Below are positions 1 through 9,973 of a stretch of DNA of 27,500 nt, piece after piece; positions within the stretch are counted from its first letter, which is position 1; each line of letters starts with the position of its first letter. The position numbers were made by a program, and so were the translations under genes. The notes beneath the pieces were generated by a model. It saw only the letters and a program-made list of their open reading frames with translations, searched no databases and was not told the DNA's origin. The stretch covers positions 1 to 27,500 of the forward strand of contig JABUQX010100441.1 of assembly GCA_015478945.1 (NCBI GenBank), written 5' to 3'. This DNA is from Trachelipus rathkii (Eukaryota; Arthropoda; Malacostraca; Isopoda; Trachelipodidae).

Positions 1-215
1 TATACCCACATTTTTTCACCAAACAATCGTAAACGCATATTCAAAGCTTATCCTTATACGACATATTGGCACAGCTTGTCATATATCTACATTTTCGAAA
101 CTAGCCCTCATACCAACATTTTTCCAGATAACCTTTATATCCAATTTTTTCTCAGCTAACAAATATACCCACATTTTCCAGCTTACCCTTATACCACATT
201 TGCACAGCTGATGGA
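1..215. repeat. degenerate minisatellite, unit about 27 bp
   Basis: About six or seven imperfect units follow one another, each opening with ATA(C/T)C.(A)CAT and running through TTTTCCAGCT and then ACCCTT. Clear unit starts lie near 56, 81, 110, 137, 163 and 191. The unit length drifts between 24 and 29 bp. It sits at the 3' side of the minus-strand RTE-like copy that follows, so it may be that element's tandem-repeat tail or 3' UTR, or an unrelated minisatellite. The array may begin before the window. Confidence 0.6.
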
Positions 216-2350
216 ACCATTTATAGATCTATTACTTCTATTTACAGAATCACATAGTCTCGCTACCTAATATACAATTTAACACATTAATTAATATAGG
301 TATACAACATTACCCTTTCATATCATATAGACGTCTTAGCGCCTATCTCAAGACACTAATCCCTACATTGTTCACCTAACGATTATAATTGCTCAAACCA
401 GCAACCTTCCTGGTCCATTTCACAACTTTCTTCCTATCGTACACTCTGCTCGTTCCGTTTCCTTCTCATCTAATACACTATACTCCTAAATTATTTAAAC
501 TCAGACACTTCGCTCCAGCATGCTCACCATCAAGGCAAGTAGATTCCACGAGCTGGAGGGGACTGTTCTCACTGCACAACCGGCTCTCTTAGTCGTACGC
601 TTACTCTTCACAGAACGCGGGCGGCTGAGCGTGTTTACGAGCAGACCCCTACTCATAATCTCTCTCACCGATCTCTCCCAAACTCTCTCCCAGATTCACC
701 CACACCAAAAACCAAATTCATCCGCAAATTTAATAGGTAGGGGCACCCTCCACTCATCTCCATTCTGCCATCATTCTAACACCATTTCCTGCCATCCCAC
801 CCTACATTCTTTCATAACCCCAGCATTATACAACATTTGAATATACCAAGTAACATATACACAACCCTGCCTCACTGGCTATTAATATTAATATTAAACC
901 AAATCACTTTTGACACCATTTATTCTAACAACGCTTCACTAACGTATCGTCATCCATACTTTGATTCCATTCAGAAGCTACAACCAACACCATATATCAC
1001 TATCACCTGCCATTAGAGCTCCCCTATTGAACCCTATCATTACGCCTGTTGCAATCAAAAACCTAAATACATTTATCTTCTTCTCCCATCATTGCACAAT
1101 TTTTGTGTTTCATATGTAAAATTTGATCATCACATCCTTCATTCCCACTACTAAACGCACCTTGTCTCACCAAAATCATCCTTCAGTCATTTGACGCACT
1201 TTTCGACCAAAACATCAGCATATATATATCTTTCCTACAATACTAAAATAAACTAATTCACCTATAATTAATCTACAGTTCCCCTTACTCCCTTATACCC
1301 TTATATAAAGGTTACTATACTTCTCTCCTCCAATCCCTTGTAACTATACCCTCCCAACAATAAAATTACCCACAACTTCAAAATCCAATCAATCACCATC
1401 TCGTCCTCCATTTGTGGATCATTTCACCAGTAATTCATCTATACCTGCAGGTTTACCATACTTCAACTTTCTCACTCTACCCTATTACCTGTGGTCGTGG
1501 CAATAACCTCATCCCCATAAATACCTATTCCTCTGGTGCCACCATCAAAAACCCTACAACACACGATTCACTTCACTTCTCTTCATCCATCAGAAAATGT
1601 TTTGCAGATTTTGCGAAGTGTTCTTGTCCACACTCACAACGCTGCCACAACTATTTCAGGTTCAGTTCAAAAACCCCATCCCTATCATTATTGCGTAAGC
1701 AGGGTTTCGCCCTTTATTCTCATTCTTTTATATCTTTTCTGCTTTCCCTTCCAGAAGAGCTCCTATTTCCTGTATAGTTCTGCCCAGTTCAGTGCCTCTT
1801 TCCAGAGAGAGAGCTGGTCATTGTAGCCTCTTCTTTCCTAGGTATATGATTCTCATTAGTATTTCTTTATTTCCTCCACATTATCGTAATTCCAAGCATC
1901 TGTCTTTTGAAACTTCATCATTTTGCTTTTAGTACATTCATTACTCACGCTTCTCTTATACATTTTAACAGCTTGCAACACTCCTTCATTCCACCACTCA
2001 CTGTTAACATTCAATACTTCCTACTTTAGCACATCCCATACTTCTTTTGCACTGCAACAATTGCTTCCTTCATTATCCTCCATTTTGTTCTAGTGTTTCA
2101 TTATTCATATGTAGATTTCTACTATTTGACTTTGCTGATGCGCTCTTACATACTTACTTCTTATTACCTTGTGCGCTTAACTTCTTCATTCTTCTAATTT
2201 TACCCTACTTCCTTCCGTATCACCTTCCTTCTCCATCAAAAGCCTCCCACTTAACAATTTTACATAACCATACAGATTATGATTCAAACGATAATCCCTT
2301 AATCCATAACCCTTCACTGATGTTAACATCCACACATACTTTTCAAACAT
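216..2350 (-). mobile_element. RTE-like non-LTR retrotransposon remnant (reverse transcriptase)
   Basis: Read on the minus strand in shifting frames, this is a decayed ORF2 of an RTE-like endonuclease-reverse transcriptase. From high to low coordinate: an EWWNEGV block in the linker (about 2010-1980), a PEIVVAAL block (about 1650), a GKPAGIDE block near 1450 (family: GK.AG.DG), a GEGCDDQIL block near 1130, the INGVKSD and VRQGC blocks (about 940-860, family VRQGCVMSP), and the catalytic box near 735-715 read as FADEF rather than Y/FADD. The tail reads LGVY and GSETM (about 480 and 260). Frameshifts and stops occur throughout, so it is dead. The plus-strand reading frames over the same ground (for example 389-592, 520-840 and 1412-1826) are antisense shadows. 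735-920 aligns visibly with the copy at 16390-16640. Confidence 0.75.
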
Positions 2351-2385
2351 TCTCTACTCACCACACAAAACCAAAATCAATCTAA

Positions 2386-2850
2386 CTTTTCACTTCGATA
2401 CCATCTCTCACCTACACCAAACTCTAGTATACTATGACCTATATACTATACTATACACCATATTATATCATATACACTCATACTATAATATATATATAGA
2501 AACTACTATTAATAATCACCCTATTAATAACTACTCACCCTATCAACTACTCATATAAATATACTACTATATACTATATATACCTATACTAAAAATATAT
2601 AAAATACCTACCTACTATACTATATATATCCTCCTATACTACATAAACTACTACCACCAATATAAATCACCCACCTACCTATATATACTCACATCAACAC
2701 ACTACCGGAGGTACCACCCTACTCATACCCTACCTATATAAAATAACCCAATACCATATAATACTACCAAATATTATATAATAAATATAATTAATATAAT
2801 ATTATATATTTAATATTATAAAATAATAGATATGAATAAAATTTAGTCAT
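2386..2850. repeat. AT-rich low-complexity tract
   Basis: Irregular runs of TATA, ACTAT and TACTAC motifs with no long pure repeat. No reading frame or RNA gene is visible. It separates the RTE-like copy on the left from the protein-coding-like stretch on the right. Confidence 0.6.
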
Positions 2851-2956
2851 AAGTGCCAGAAGAAGTTTGAAGAGGATTTTGGTAGTATGATGATTTGCAG
2901 TGGAGTGTTTAAAAGTACGGTTTGTAAAGTAAAACAGCAGATTAAAACAGAACATC

Positions 2957-3592
2957 ATGCTACAGTACTTAATAAGTAACAGTGTAATTGAACATACAGA
3001 TTCCAAAATTGCTGCTGAAAGGTGTTTAGCTATTGAAAGATGGGTGAAAACCTACATTGAACAAGAATATTTAGAAGATAGTGAGTTGCAATTTTTATAC
3101 AGTATATTTTGCGATGAAAGTTGCTGGTCAGATAAAAAATTAAACAATTACATCCTAGGAGAGAAGCTAACTGAGGAAAAAATAGATGAAATAGAGAATC
3201 CGTTTTGTAGGTATAACATGGCTTGCAGGTATTGTGTGGTAGATAAAATTTATCCGCTCTTTCAAGAGCAATTTGAGTCTTAAAAAGGTAGAGTCTCTCC
3301 CGGCACAGTAGATGTAGATGGTAATCCTGTAGATGACAAGTATATAAGAAGTGATTTGCTTGAATCTATGGGAAGTTATGATCCTGCATTTAGCTTTTGG
3401 ATTAATAGAAAATCTGGAACACTAAAGGAATATAATAAAGTAGATGGCTTCCGAGAAGCTGTAGGTTTAAAATGGAGAGAGGGAGTAGAATATTTCTGTA
3501 ATCGCTTAAACAAGCAAGAAAGAGAAGAAGAAATTACTAATGCAGTTATTACCTTGTCCACTATTCAATGTAACTACAATATACTCAAATAA
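2957..3592 (+). pseudogene. unidentified helical protein gene with one in-frame stop
   Basis: From the ATG at 2957 one frame stays open to the TAA at 3590, except for a TAA at 3281-3283. Both halves are in the same frame, so a single base change splits a protein of about 211 residues. It is rich in charged and aromatic residues and looks all alpha-helical. The first half has an NPFCRYNMACRYCVVDKIYP block, the second an REAVGLKWREGVEYF block followed by a lysine/glutamate-rich helix. No signal peptide or membrane segment is visible. An AATAAA overlaps the stop codon at 3588. Upstream, 2858-2956 also reads openly in a neighbouring frame (FEEDFGSMMICSG), which suggests that a longer coding region has been shifted. 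I do not recognise the family. The pattern recalls ankyrin- or HEAT-like helical repeats, but that is inference. It is antisense to the TUT gene. Confidence 0.5.
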
Positions 3593-3599
3593 ATAGAAA

Positions 3600-4020
3600 C
3601 GATAAATAAGTTAATAAGTCACAAAAAATACAAAAGACATATTAATAAACACAGTAGTTTAAGCAAAACACGTATATTACTACTACTAATACTATACTAT
3701 ATAGTATATTAATCATTCTTAATCAGTAACACACATAAAATATATACTATATACATATAATAAGTAAAAGAAAGATACTAATCTCATGATGATTAGTAAT
3801 ACCATATCAGAGTGTATGAAGAAGAAACAGAAAGAAGAGAAGCAGAGAGGCTGACGAGCACACGTATGAGAAGAGACGAGAAGTAGATAGAAGATGTATG
3901 AAGACAGAGAGTGCGATATAAGAGAGTCTACTAAAGAGAGAGGAAGAGATCGAGCAGGTACGTATACTATACAAACACATATTAATCCACTCATTAAATT
4001 ACTCCACATCTAACAATATC
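3600..4020. other. AT-rich and purine-rich spacer, no gene seen
   Basis: 3600-3780 is AT-rich. 3810-3960 is rich in AGA and GAGA triplets but not a clean microsatellite. The 96-codon minus-strand frame across 3719-4009 is Ser/Leu/Phe/Tyr-rich, as expected for the complement of purine-rich DNA, and I do not consider it a gene. Confidence 0.5.
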
Positions 4021-5057
4021 TACACATATACATTTCATAAAATAAGTATAATATTTATTTTATTAATTAAAAAAAATCAAAACAGATGAATATAAACATT
4101 AATAAAATATCAACTTTTCATAAGATAAACAAACTTCTGAGTCTAATCCTTTAGCCGAGAAATTCTTTATATTAGTGCACAAATGGATATATAATTAGTA
4201 TATAGATATACAAGAATATCTAATGGTGCATTAGTACACTCAGCACAAATATTTTCACTATATATACCATAAAAATACAGTTTATATAACAAGAGCTCTA
4301 CTAAAAGTATCCCTCCCAAAAGAACCACAGATGAAGGTGATCATTTCAAAATACCATGAGCACCAATTAGTAAACTGTCCAGCCCTCGCGTTTCGAAGAC
4401 AAACTAACATCACCAGTGTTGGAGAATTCCGGTCTCAGTAGGCTGCTGTTGCCGATTTATTTGAGGCACCCGATTCTTATAATTATTAATTAAATTATAC
4501 CGCATGGTGTATTTAGTGCACTAATCTCAATACCCAGACCACTAGAAAACAGGGCCAACATTACAAATTACATTACCCCCTTTTCGAAATACAAAATCAC
4601 ATCTATCATACTACTCGCACAGAAGGTGTGCCCATCTGTATTCGAATTACGTTCACGGTGGCTAAAATATCCCAAATGCTTTGAGCCAAAGCATGGTTTC
4701 TGTCAAACCTAGATAATCTGCGCACTCGTAAATCACTTGGTTAGGAAAATACATATAACTTAATTTCCCCTTACCAAGAACTACTGTATATGTAAAATAA
4801 ATCCCCAGTTGATGGGACAGAGGTCCAGTGGCTACAAATTAATTAATTAATTACAATATACTAGACGAGAAAAAAATTAGTTATATTTTAACAATTTTAA
4901 ATAACTCCATATATGAACTAACTATATACAAAGACAATAGAATGTCAAAGCAAAGTCTCTTGAAATTTTCTTGGTGCATTATTGATGAAATAGTAATCAT
5001 CAAGTAGAATAAGGGTAGGATAAGTATACACTATAATACCAAAGCTTTTCCACTTAC
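4021..5057. other. unassigned spacer
   Basis: No exon of the TUT gene could be read here on the minus strand, although its next exon downstream would be expected at lower coordinates. 4380-4480 and 4590-4740 are less AT-rich than their surroundings and may be old transposon pieces, but neither gave a recognisable protein or tRNA-like promoter boxes. Confidence 0.4.
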
Positions 5058-5138
5058 CAAACTATTAATATCTTCGTAGAACCAAGCATTCCATCCATCT
5101 ATTAACATTTCAGGTCTTTCCTTTTTCGGATCATACAA
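5058..5138 (-). CDS. TUT4/7: TUT4/7 terminal uridylyltransferase, PAP-domain exon
   Basis: This 81 bp exon is flanked by a TTTCAG acceptor (5139-5144) and a GTAAGT donor (5057-5052). It encodes 27 residues in phase 0: LYDPKKERPEMLIDGWNAWF and then YEDINSL. The DGWNAWF block is a hallmark of the PAP-associated domain of terminal uridylyltransferases TUT4/TUT7, where it follows a PPV.PVLQ segment. In the family this domain completes the active nucleotidyltransferase module that adds uridines to RNA 3' ends in the cytoplasm (established knowledge). It has no frameshift. It lies about 7.5 kb downstream of the preceding recognised exon (12662-12892), with a copia element between them. The exon that should encode GDAS..SLSSYAY before this one was not found. 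Confidence 0.85.
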
Positions 5139-5468
5139 CTGAAATATTACAGAGTTTAATCTACAATTTATTCCATATATAAGAATCAACTTGCAAATAA
5201 TGTGATTTAATCTACTAAAATATCCAATATACTTTTATAATTACAGGAAAGGGAGTGTCATAGTCGTTGAGGGAGGATTTAATTTTATGGAGTTGCGTCG
5301 TAGTTGAAGAAGATATCGTTTTATTTATAATTATTGTCGACTATGTTTAATTTTAATATTAGTTTTAATTTTTTATAGATTTTCTTTCTGAAGAGAACTT
5401 TAAATTATTTAGTTATTTAACGTTTTAAATTTAAAATGCGGTCGTGACCTTTGATTTGCGTATTTTAA
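5139..5468. other. AT-rich intron segment
   Basis: Intronic sequence upstream (in gene orientation) of the TUT exon at 5058-5138. On the plus strand a purine run ending in AAAGGGAG is followed at about 5256 by TGTCA, which resembles a polypurine tract next to an LTR start. No matching second LTR was seen, so this is only noted. No coding sequence was read. Confidence 0.4.
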
Positions 5469-5758
5469 CTAAATACCATACATACATAATTTTAAAGTTT
5501 CAGTAGTACCTGTGGGTGCGTCAGTAGAATATTCATCATCTATTTCTACGAAACCTCGCACTACTAACCTTGCCTTACAAACCTTTCTTTCATTTTTTCT
5601 TTCACTATCAGTCTCGTGGTTAATAATTTGACTTCCTTTATTTACGGCCTCGTACACCTCATTTTCAATCCAGCTTTCCAACTCCTTTACCTTTGCTTCT
5701 AATACCTTTTTGTCTTCAAAATTAGCTAAAAATACCTCCTCCTCACCCGGTATACGTG
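5469..5758 (-). pseudogene. copia reverse transcriptase, N-terminal part
   Basis: The frame from about 5758 to 5469 reads IPGEEEVFLANFEDKKVLEA, then KELESWIENEVYEAV, then KARLVVRGF, then STDAPTGTTETLKLC. These are the opening blocks of Ty1/copia reverse transcriptase (KEL.(N/S)W..N.VYE, KARLV.RGF, DAPT). The expected trypto-phan-valine RWV motif is eroded to INHETDSE. Translation stops just after the DAPT block, so the palm with the catalytic aspartates is absent. The plus-strand copy has the matching PDEEGVLLEAFEDEQV and ELESWKERKVYE. Confidence 0.85.
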
Positions 5759-5779
5759 TAATGTTTTGATATTCCTTAA

Positions 5780-6350
5780 AATTCCTCTTTCTAAGCTTGA
5801 TGATCTGTCATTGTTTATCATTATTCTGGTAGGAACTATCTTCTCCAAATAATATTGGTTTGGAGCAAATACTACCTTATTAGTTAAAAACTATTTTTAT
5901 GCAGCCTAGAAATTTAACACACTTCTATTTAAGAGTAGAGCTTTTTCCGTCACTGCTCTTTATATTTACACTCTATCAATATTTATAAGACCTACCATTA
6001 TTTTCACACAAAATCCCATTTGCCCATATAGGGTCTCAGCTGAGGTACTAGAAGTTAAACTCTCAAGCAAGACTTTTTAACCATTCCTCGTTACTTTTAA
6101 ATTCCAATCTGTTGTCAGACAATAACCTCCAGGTGCTTCAAAAATACTTATCCATACTTCCATATATTTTCTTGGCGACTCTTCACCTTATTTATTTTTT
6201 ACGCCAAAACCTGAAGTTCAGTTGAGTAGCCGGATATAACGTCCAGACCCATTATCAAGAAATTTCCTCCTTCCAATTCTACCTAAATCCATGGTACCAT
6301 TTCATTGAAGACTGTTGCCATCGAAAACCTCACAACTATTGCTGGTGAAC
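5780..6350 (-). pseudogene. copia integrase core, decayed
   Basis: Minus-strand blocks in order: VRFSMATVFNEMV and MDLGRIGRRKF (about 6335-6270, first catalytic Asp region), GLDVISGYSTELQVL (about 6240-6200), YMEVWISIFEAPGG (about 6165-6125), then LTTDWNLK with LEFKSNEEW (about 6120-6080, family LTDNG.EF), STSAETPYG (about 6050-6030, family ESPWSNG), APNQYYLE and SSSLERG (about 5870 and 5790). Frames shift several times. SSSLERG runs almost directly into the reverse transcriptase block IPGEEEV near 5760-5785. In the plus-strand copy about 600 bases lie between these points, so the C-terminal GKR-like domain and linker have been deleted here. Confidence 0.75.
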
Positions 6351-7062
6351 ATTCTTCTTGCTACATTAATTTTTTAAACAATCGTGATCATCACTCTAAT
6401 TGCAAATTTATCTAAAGCCACACTCTCCTTCTTTAAACCTTATCTCGAGAACATTTTTCATACTTCATAAGTCACCTATTCAGTTAAGTGTGAATATCTT
6501 ATTCCCATTCCTCCTTGTCCAAATGCAATAGTAATTTCCATAGTTTTCTCATCCTTCCCTCTGGGTTGTATACCACGTATTTATCTTCAAACTTTTCAAA
6601 CCAAACATTTCCCTTTGATCATTTTAATCTTAATCTTTGTTTTTCAGTGTTAAGCACTTCTGTTTATGTTTTATTTTCTAAGATTCTGTAACACGCTACT
6701 ATAAAATAACTCATTTTCTTAATATCAACACTAATCTGCAATCTTTTCCATGTTTTCTCTATAACATCATCAACCATGAGTAAGTAATATACCCTCTACA
6801 TTTACCTATATCGAGTTGTAATTAAAATTTGCATAATTTCCTATTTGGCATGGTATATCTATACTTTGAATTTTAATGGTTTCATATTTATTCTCCAAAC
6901 CAATAACTTACCTTCTGTTTACTCATTGACGTTAATCCCTCCTTTATATTTGTGCCACTATTAAACTCACTCAAGTCATTTATCACCTTTTTTTTCTTCT
7001 GGCCTAGTCATATCTCCCACATAAAGTATTTGCACAACCTGTCGTCTAAAATTTGATTCTAA
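6351..7062 (-). pseudogene. copia protease and pre-integrase region, decayed
   Basis: Near 7056-7030 the minus strand reads the copia aspartic protease active site. An aspartate codon, one extra G and then TGCANTLCG match the family pattern LDTGC...CG. Further on come YWFGE, SIDIPCQIGNYANF (family IP..IG) and DVIEKTWKRLQISVDIKKM (family M.K....ID). A poorly preserved pre-integrase segment follows to about 6351, ending in KINVARRMF next to the integrase. The protein is not expressible as it stands because of multiple stops. Confidence 0.65.
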
Positions 7063-7218
7063 TTCTCTCCATATCCTTCAATCAAAACAACACCTTCTCC
7101 CTAAAAGAAATAGGTTAATTTCTATCTTGTTTTATTTCTTTTTTCATTTCACCTTACAAATAATTATGGATGTAAAGCTATATCCTTATAGAAAACCAAT
7201 TTTTTGTATAGGTAACAA

Positions 7219-7261
7219 GCTTGAGTGCGAAATATGGTTTATTTTCGGCGAAATTCCGGCA
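7219..7261 (-). pseudogene. copia Gag CCHC zinc-knuckle relic
   Basis: Allowing one extra G, the minus strand reads C-RN-F-AKIN-H-ISHS-S. The spacing is exactly that of a CX2CX4HX4C knuckle. The second Cys is TTC (Phe) and the fourth is AGC (Ser), each one base from TGC. It lies between the Gag blocks at 7340-7470 and the protease site at about 7056, where a nucleocapsid knuckle belongs. Confidence 0.6.
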
Positions 7262-7339
7262 ACACATATTACAACACATACTGTAATACTATTACTAAAG
7301 TATAAAGATTGAAACCTCAAAGGATTTTTTCTCTCACCC

Positions 7340-7470
7340 GTAGTAATCATTCCTCTTAGTCTGGTCTATGTCCACTATTCCATCTCTGTTTCCTTTCTTC
7401 AATGTTGTTACTACAAAAAGCTTACGTCCTTAGGAAATGAATTCCTAATCATACATAAGATTTTTTCCAT
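7340..7470 (-). pseudogene. copia Gag fragment
   Basis: The minus strand reads NSFPKDVSFL, then in a shifted frame TTLKKGNRDGIVDIDQTKRN and DYYG. This fits the LP.(D/E)(L/V)S.LV..L block of the UBN2-type Gag of copia elements. Nothing more of Gag could be read with certainty at higher coordinates. Confidence 0.55.
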
Positions 7471-8640
7471 GACATATGCCAAGAAAATGCACTATCTCTA
7501 TTTTCGCAATCAACTAGATGACTCACAAAAACCAATTGTTTATCTATCATTATATATTATCTATTTCAGAAAAAGATATCCTACTCTATCTGTTATAAAA
7601 TTCAAATCAATTCACCCCTCTGGAAACACTAGTTTCTCATTCTTGATAAATTCCTTCCCAAAACCTATTCAAACGCAAATGTCAGGAATTACACTTCGTC
7701 CTCTGCTTCTTATTGACAAATTATTAGAAAATCTCTGATCTATTTGAGAAATTGTTTTGACTTCTGATCTTACATGTATCTTACACATACACTACACTGC
7801 AATTTTCAAATTATCTAGAGAACTCACCACCCCTTCCTTCTTCATTGAGATTTAATATTATTATTATTTCCCTTAATTTAATCTACCAATCCTAGGTATC
7901 TTGACATAATTCGTTTTCACTATGATAAACATTTATTTAGCTTCTCTCCAATCCTTCTATTCTCCATAAAAACCTTGAGTGAGCAACCTGTTAATATAGA
8001 GTAAATTCTTAAATCTACCACCTTCAGTTATTTCTTTGTCGGACTACTTTTTGCCTGGTAACTATGCTCATCTTCTGCAACATTTATAGATAAAATATTA
8101 TCTCATTAGTAATTAAGAGAATAACTCATCTGAAATCTGAAGATAAGTGTTGAAGAGGTTTAGATGGTGGATAGGTTTATCTTGCAAATCATTTAGATAT
8201 AAAATAAATATATAATTTAGTAAACAAATATTAATAATTAAAATAACATCTCCTTTCTATTTCCATACAATTTAGAGGAATTCATCAACAAGGTGGATGG
8301 AATAACAGAGACTGTAAAAACTAAAACGTATGACAATTATACTATGGGATTATATCAACATAAATAACTGAAAGGTTATGACCGCGCATACAATTAAACT
8401 CATATAACGTCAAATAATAATAAAGTCATCACTTTTTTGTATAAAAATACAGTCTAAAATACGTAGAGAAAATTATAACATCTCCTGATTATTCTCAGAA
8501 ACCGCAAATAAAATATTAACGAAAAATAAATAAATGCTATATATAAAACGATAAAATATGTAAAATATAAATATCATGTAAAAATTATATAGATAAAATC
8601 ATCATTGGAGTAGTAAATAATAGCAGTAGATTTTGAATCA
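7471..8640. other. unassigned AT-rich intron segment
   Basis: This stretch may hold the eroded Gag start, 5' untranslated region and LTR of the minus-strand copia element, but no TG...CA LTR pair was recognised. The plus-strand frame at 7469-7738 has no recognisable motif and I regard it as chance. No exon was seen. Confidence 0.4.
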
Positions 8641-8985
8641 ATATATATATACTAGAATAATAAATATTATAAATAAATTAAATTATATATATTATATTAA
8701 ATATAATATAATAGTAATATAATATATAATATAATATATATATATAGAATAAAATAATATTATACAACTAATATATGTGTTATATATAAAATATAATATA
8801 TAGAGTAATATAATAATTATATATATAAATTTAAAATTATATTAAATATAATATATAATTATAAAATAAATAATAGTATAGATATAATATATACTATATA
8901 TAGAATTAATATATTAATAAAATATATATATATATTAATATCCATTATATAATATATATATATATATATAAATTATATATAATTT
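8641..8985. repeat. imperfect (TA)n-rich array
   Basis: About 345 bp made almost only of A and T, with short (TA)n runs interrupted by AAT and TTAAT. It lies directly at the 3' side of the minus-strand RTE-like copy at 8986-9450. Confidence 0.8.
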
Positions 8986-9450
8986 TTCTTGCTTACAACC
9001 TACCTTGTTTCCCACAAAGAGTGGGAGTAAGGAGTCGCTACAAGTCAATACGATAAAAGAAAAAAGCGCAGGTAGAGTATGATCAAAATTGTCGAAGAAG
9101 AAAGCCCAGAGACTATACCGAGCTCACCGTCTGTAGCCATTAATTAGTGAAAGCTCGTCACAGGAGGAAATCGCACCCTAATAAGCTTCAATGGACTGGC
9201 GAACGTGAACGCCTCACTAGGTAAAATCGTGAATGTAAGTGGTTCATGACCTTGCAGCCCAGGTGGCCAAACAACCATGCCCCCAACAAAACCCCGGTAG
9301 CCATTCTTTCCTAATCAGCACCAGCCTTTATTCTCAGCCTCTGCCAATACTCAAACGATTTCTTCCTACAAGAACATCGTTCACTCGACTCAATCACTTT
9401 CTCTGCGGATCTCCCAGCCACGGTCGGTTCCAACCACACGTACACAAATA
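8986..9450 (-). mobile_element. RTE-like non-LTR element, 3' end fragment
   Basis: 9240-9440 on the minus strand gives the last part of ORF2: a GTDR block, then IGRGCE-like and RKEWLPGFCWG blocks that match the C-terminal W-rich tail of this family. 8990-9240 is its 3' UTR, recognisable in the copies at 15165-15400 and 16990-17165. All three carry GGGAGTAAG or GGGGGTAAG near the end, then AAAGCCCAG, ATTAGT and CTCGT blocks. The fragment is 5'-truncated near 9450 beside a (TA)n tract. Confidence 0.65.
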
Positions 9451-9475
9451 CTATAGATACATAATATATATATTA

Positions 9476-9480
<5 letters not shown>

Positions 9481-9512
<32 letters not shown>
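9481..9512. repeat. (TA)16 microsatellite
   Basis: A pure 32 bp (TA)n run, with looser AT sequence from 9458. Both long reading frames crossing it (9239-9538 plus and 9390-9635 minus) owe their Ile-Tyr repeats to it and are not genes. Confidence 0.9.
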
Positions 9513-9518
<6 letters not shown>

Positions 9519-9973
9519 ATACCAGGTTATCCACATAACAATTTTTTGTATAATTTGATTCCACCCTGTACTTTCCCAGTGAATTTCTGACCAATCTGCC
9601 AATTTCCCTGACCTAGACGGTGTTCGGTTATTCATTTGGTGTATAAATATCTAATTAAAATTATTATTGTAAAGCCTATTTACTCAGGTTCATAGCATTA
9701 TAAAATTTATGAAAACCGTTACTTAGATAATTGTTCATCAAACAATGGATGAATTTAAAAAAAATATTTTATTTTTAGTAATAAGCGCCTATACACCCAT
9801 AACCGTCCAAAGCACTCCTTTTTTTAATTTTTTCAAGTAGAAAGAAAAAAACAGTTTTATTTATACAAAAAAGAAAAATAGAATTAAAAGCTTACATTAA
9901 TCGCCTGGTGTATAGCGTCCACTGTAATCACTAAAGTTCTAAATGGGAGATTTAGATTAAACTTTTTCTTCGC
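9513..9973. other. unassigned intron segment
   Basis: AT-rich with A and T homopolymers (about 9750-9880). No exon, RNA gene or transposon protein could be read on either strand. Confidence 0.4.

Larger units (their letters stand above)
5469..7470 (-). mobile_element. decayed Ty1/copia retrotransposon, internal region
   Basis: Reading from 7470 down to 5469 gives the copia order Gag, zinc knuckle, protease, pre-integrase, integrase and the first part of reverse transcriptase, all with frameshifts and stops. The reverse transcriptase is cut off at 5469, and RNase H and a 3' LTR are missing. It lies in the TUT intron in the same orientation as that gene. It resembles the plus-strand element at 22620-26690 block for block, so both belong to one family or close relatives. 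GalEa-type copia elements are known from crustaceans, but the clade cannot be assigned by eye. Confidence 0.8.

Noticed and set aside
389..1826. Several plus-strand frames of 67-121 codons
   Set aside because: They lie antisense to readable reverse-transcriptase blocks of the RTE-like element and have no motif of their own.
3719..4009. 96-codon minus-strand frame with hydrophobic stretches
   Set aside because: It is the complement of purine-rich and AT-rich low-complexity DNA, with no recognisable membrane-protein pattern.
5240..5300. Polypurine run followed by TGTCA, like a PPT and LTR start
   Set aside because: There is no matching second LTR, and the orientation is opposite to the adjacent copia coding region.
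7127..7738. Two plus-strand frames (61 and 89 codons)
   Set aside because: The first overlaps the antisense copia Gag knuckle and the second has no motif. Neither has codon or residue use suggesting a gene.
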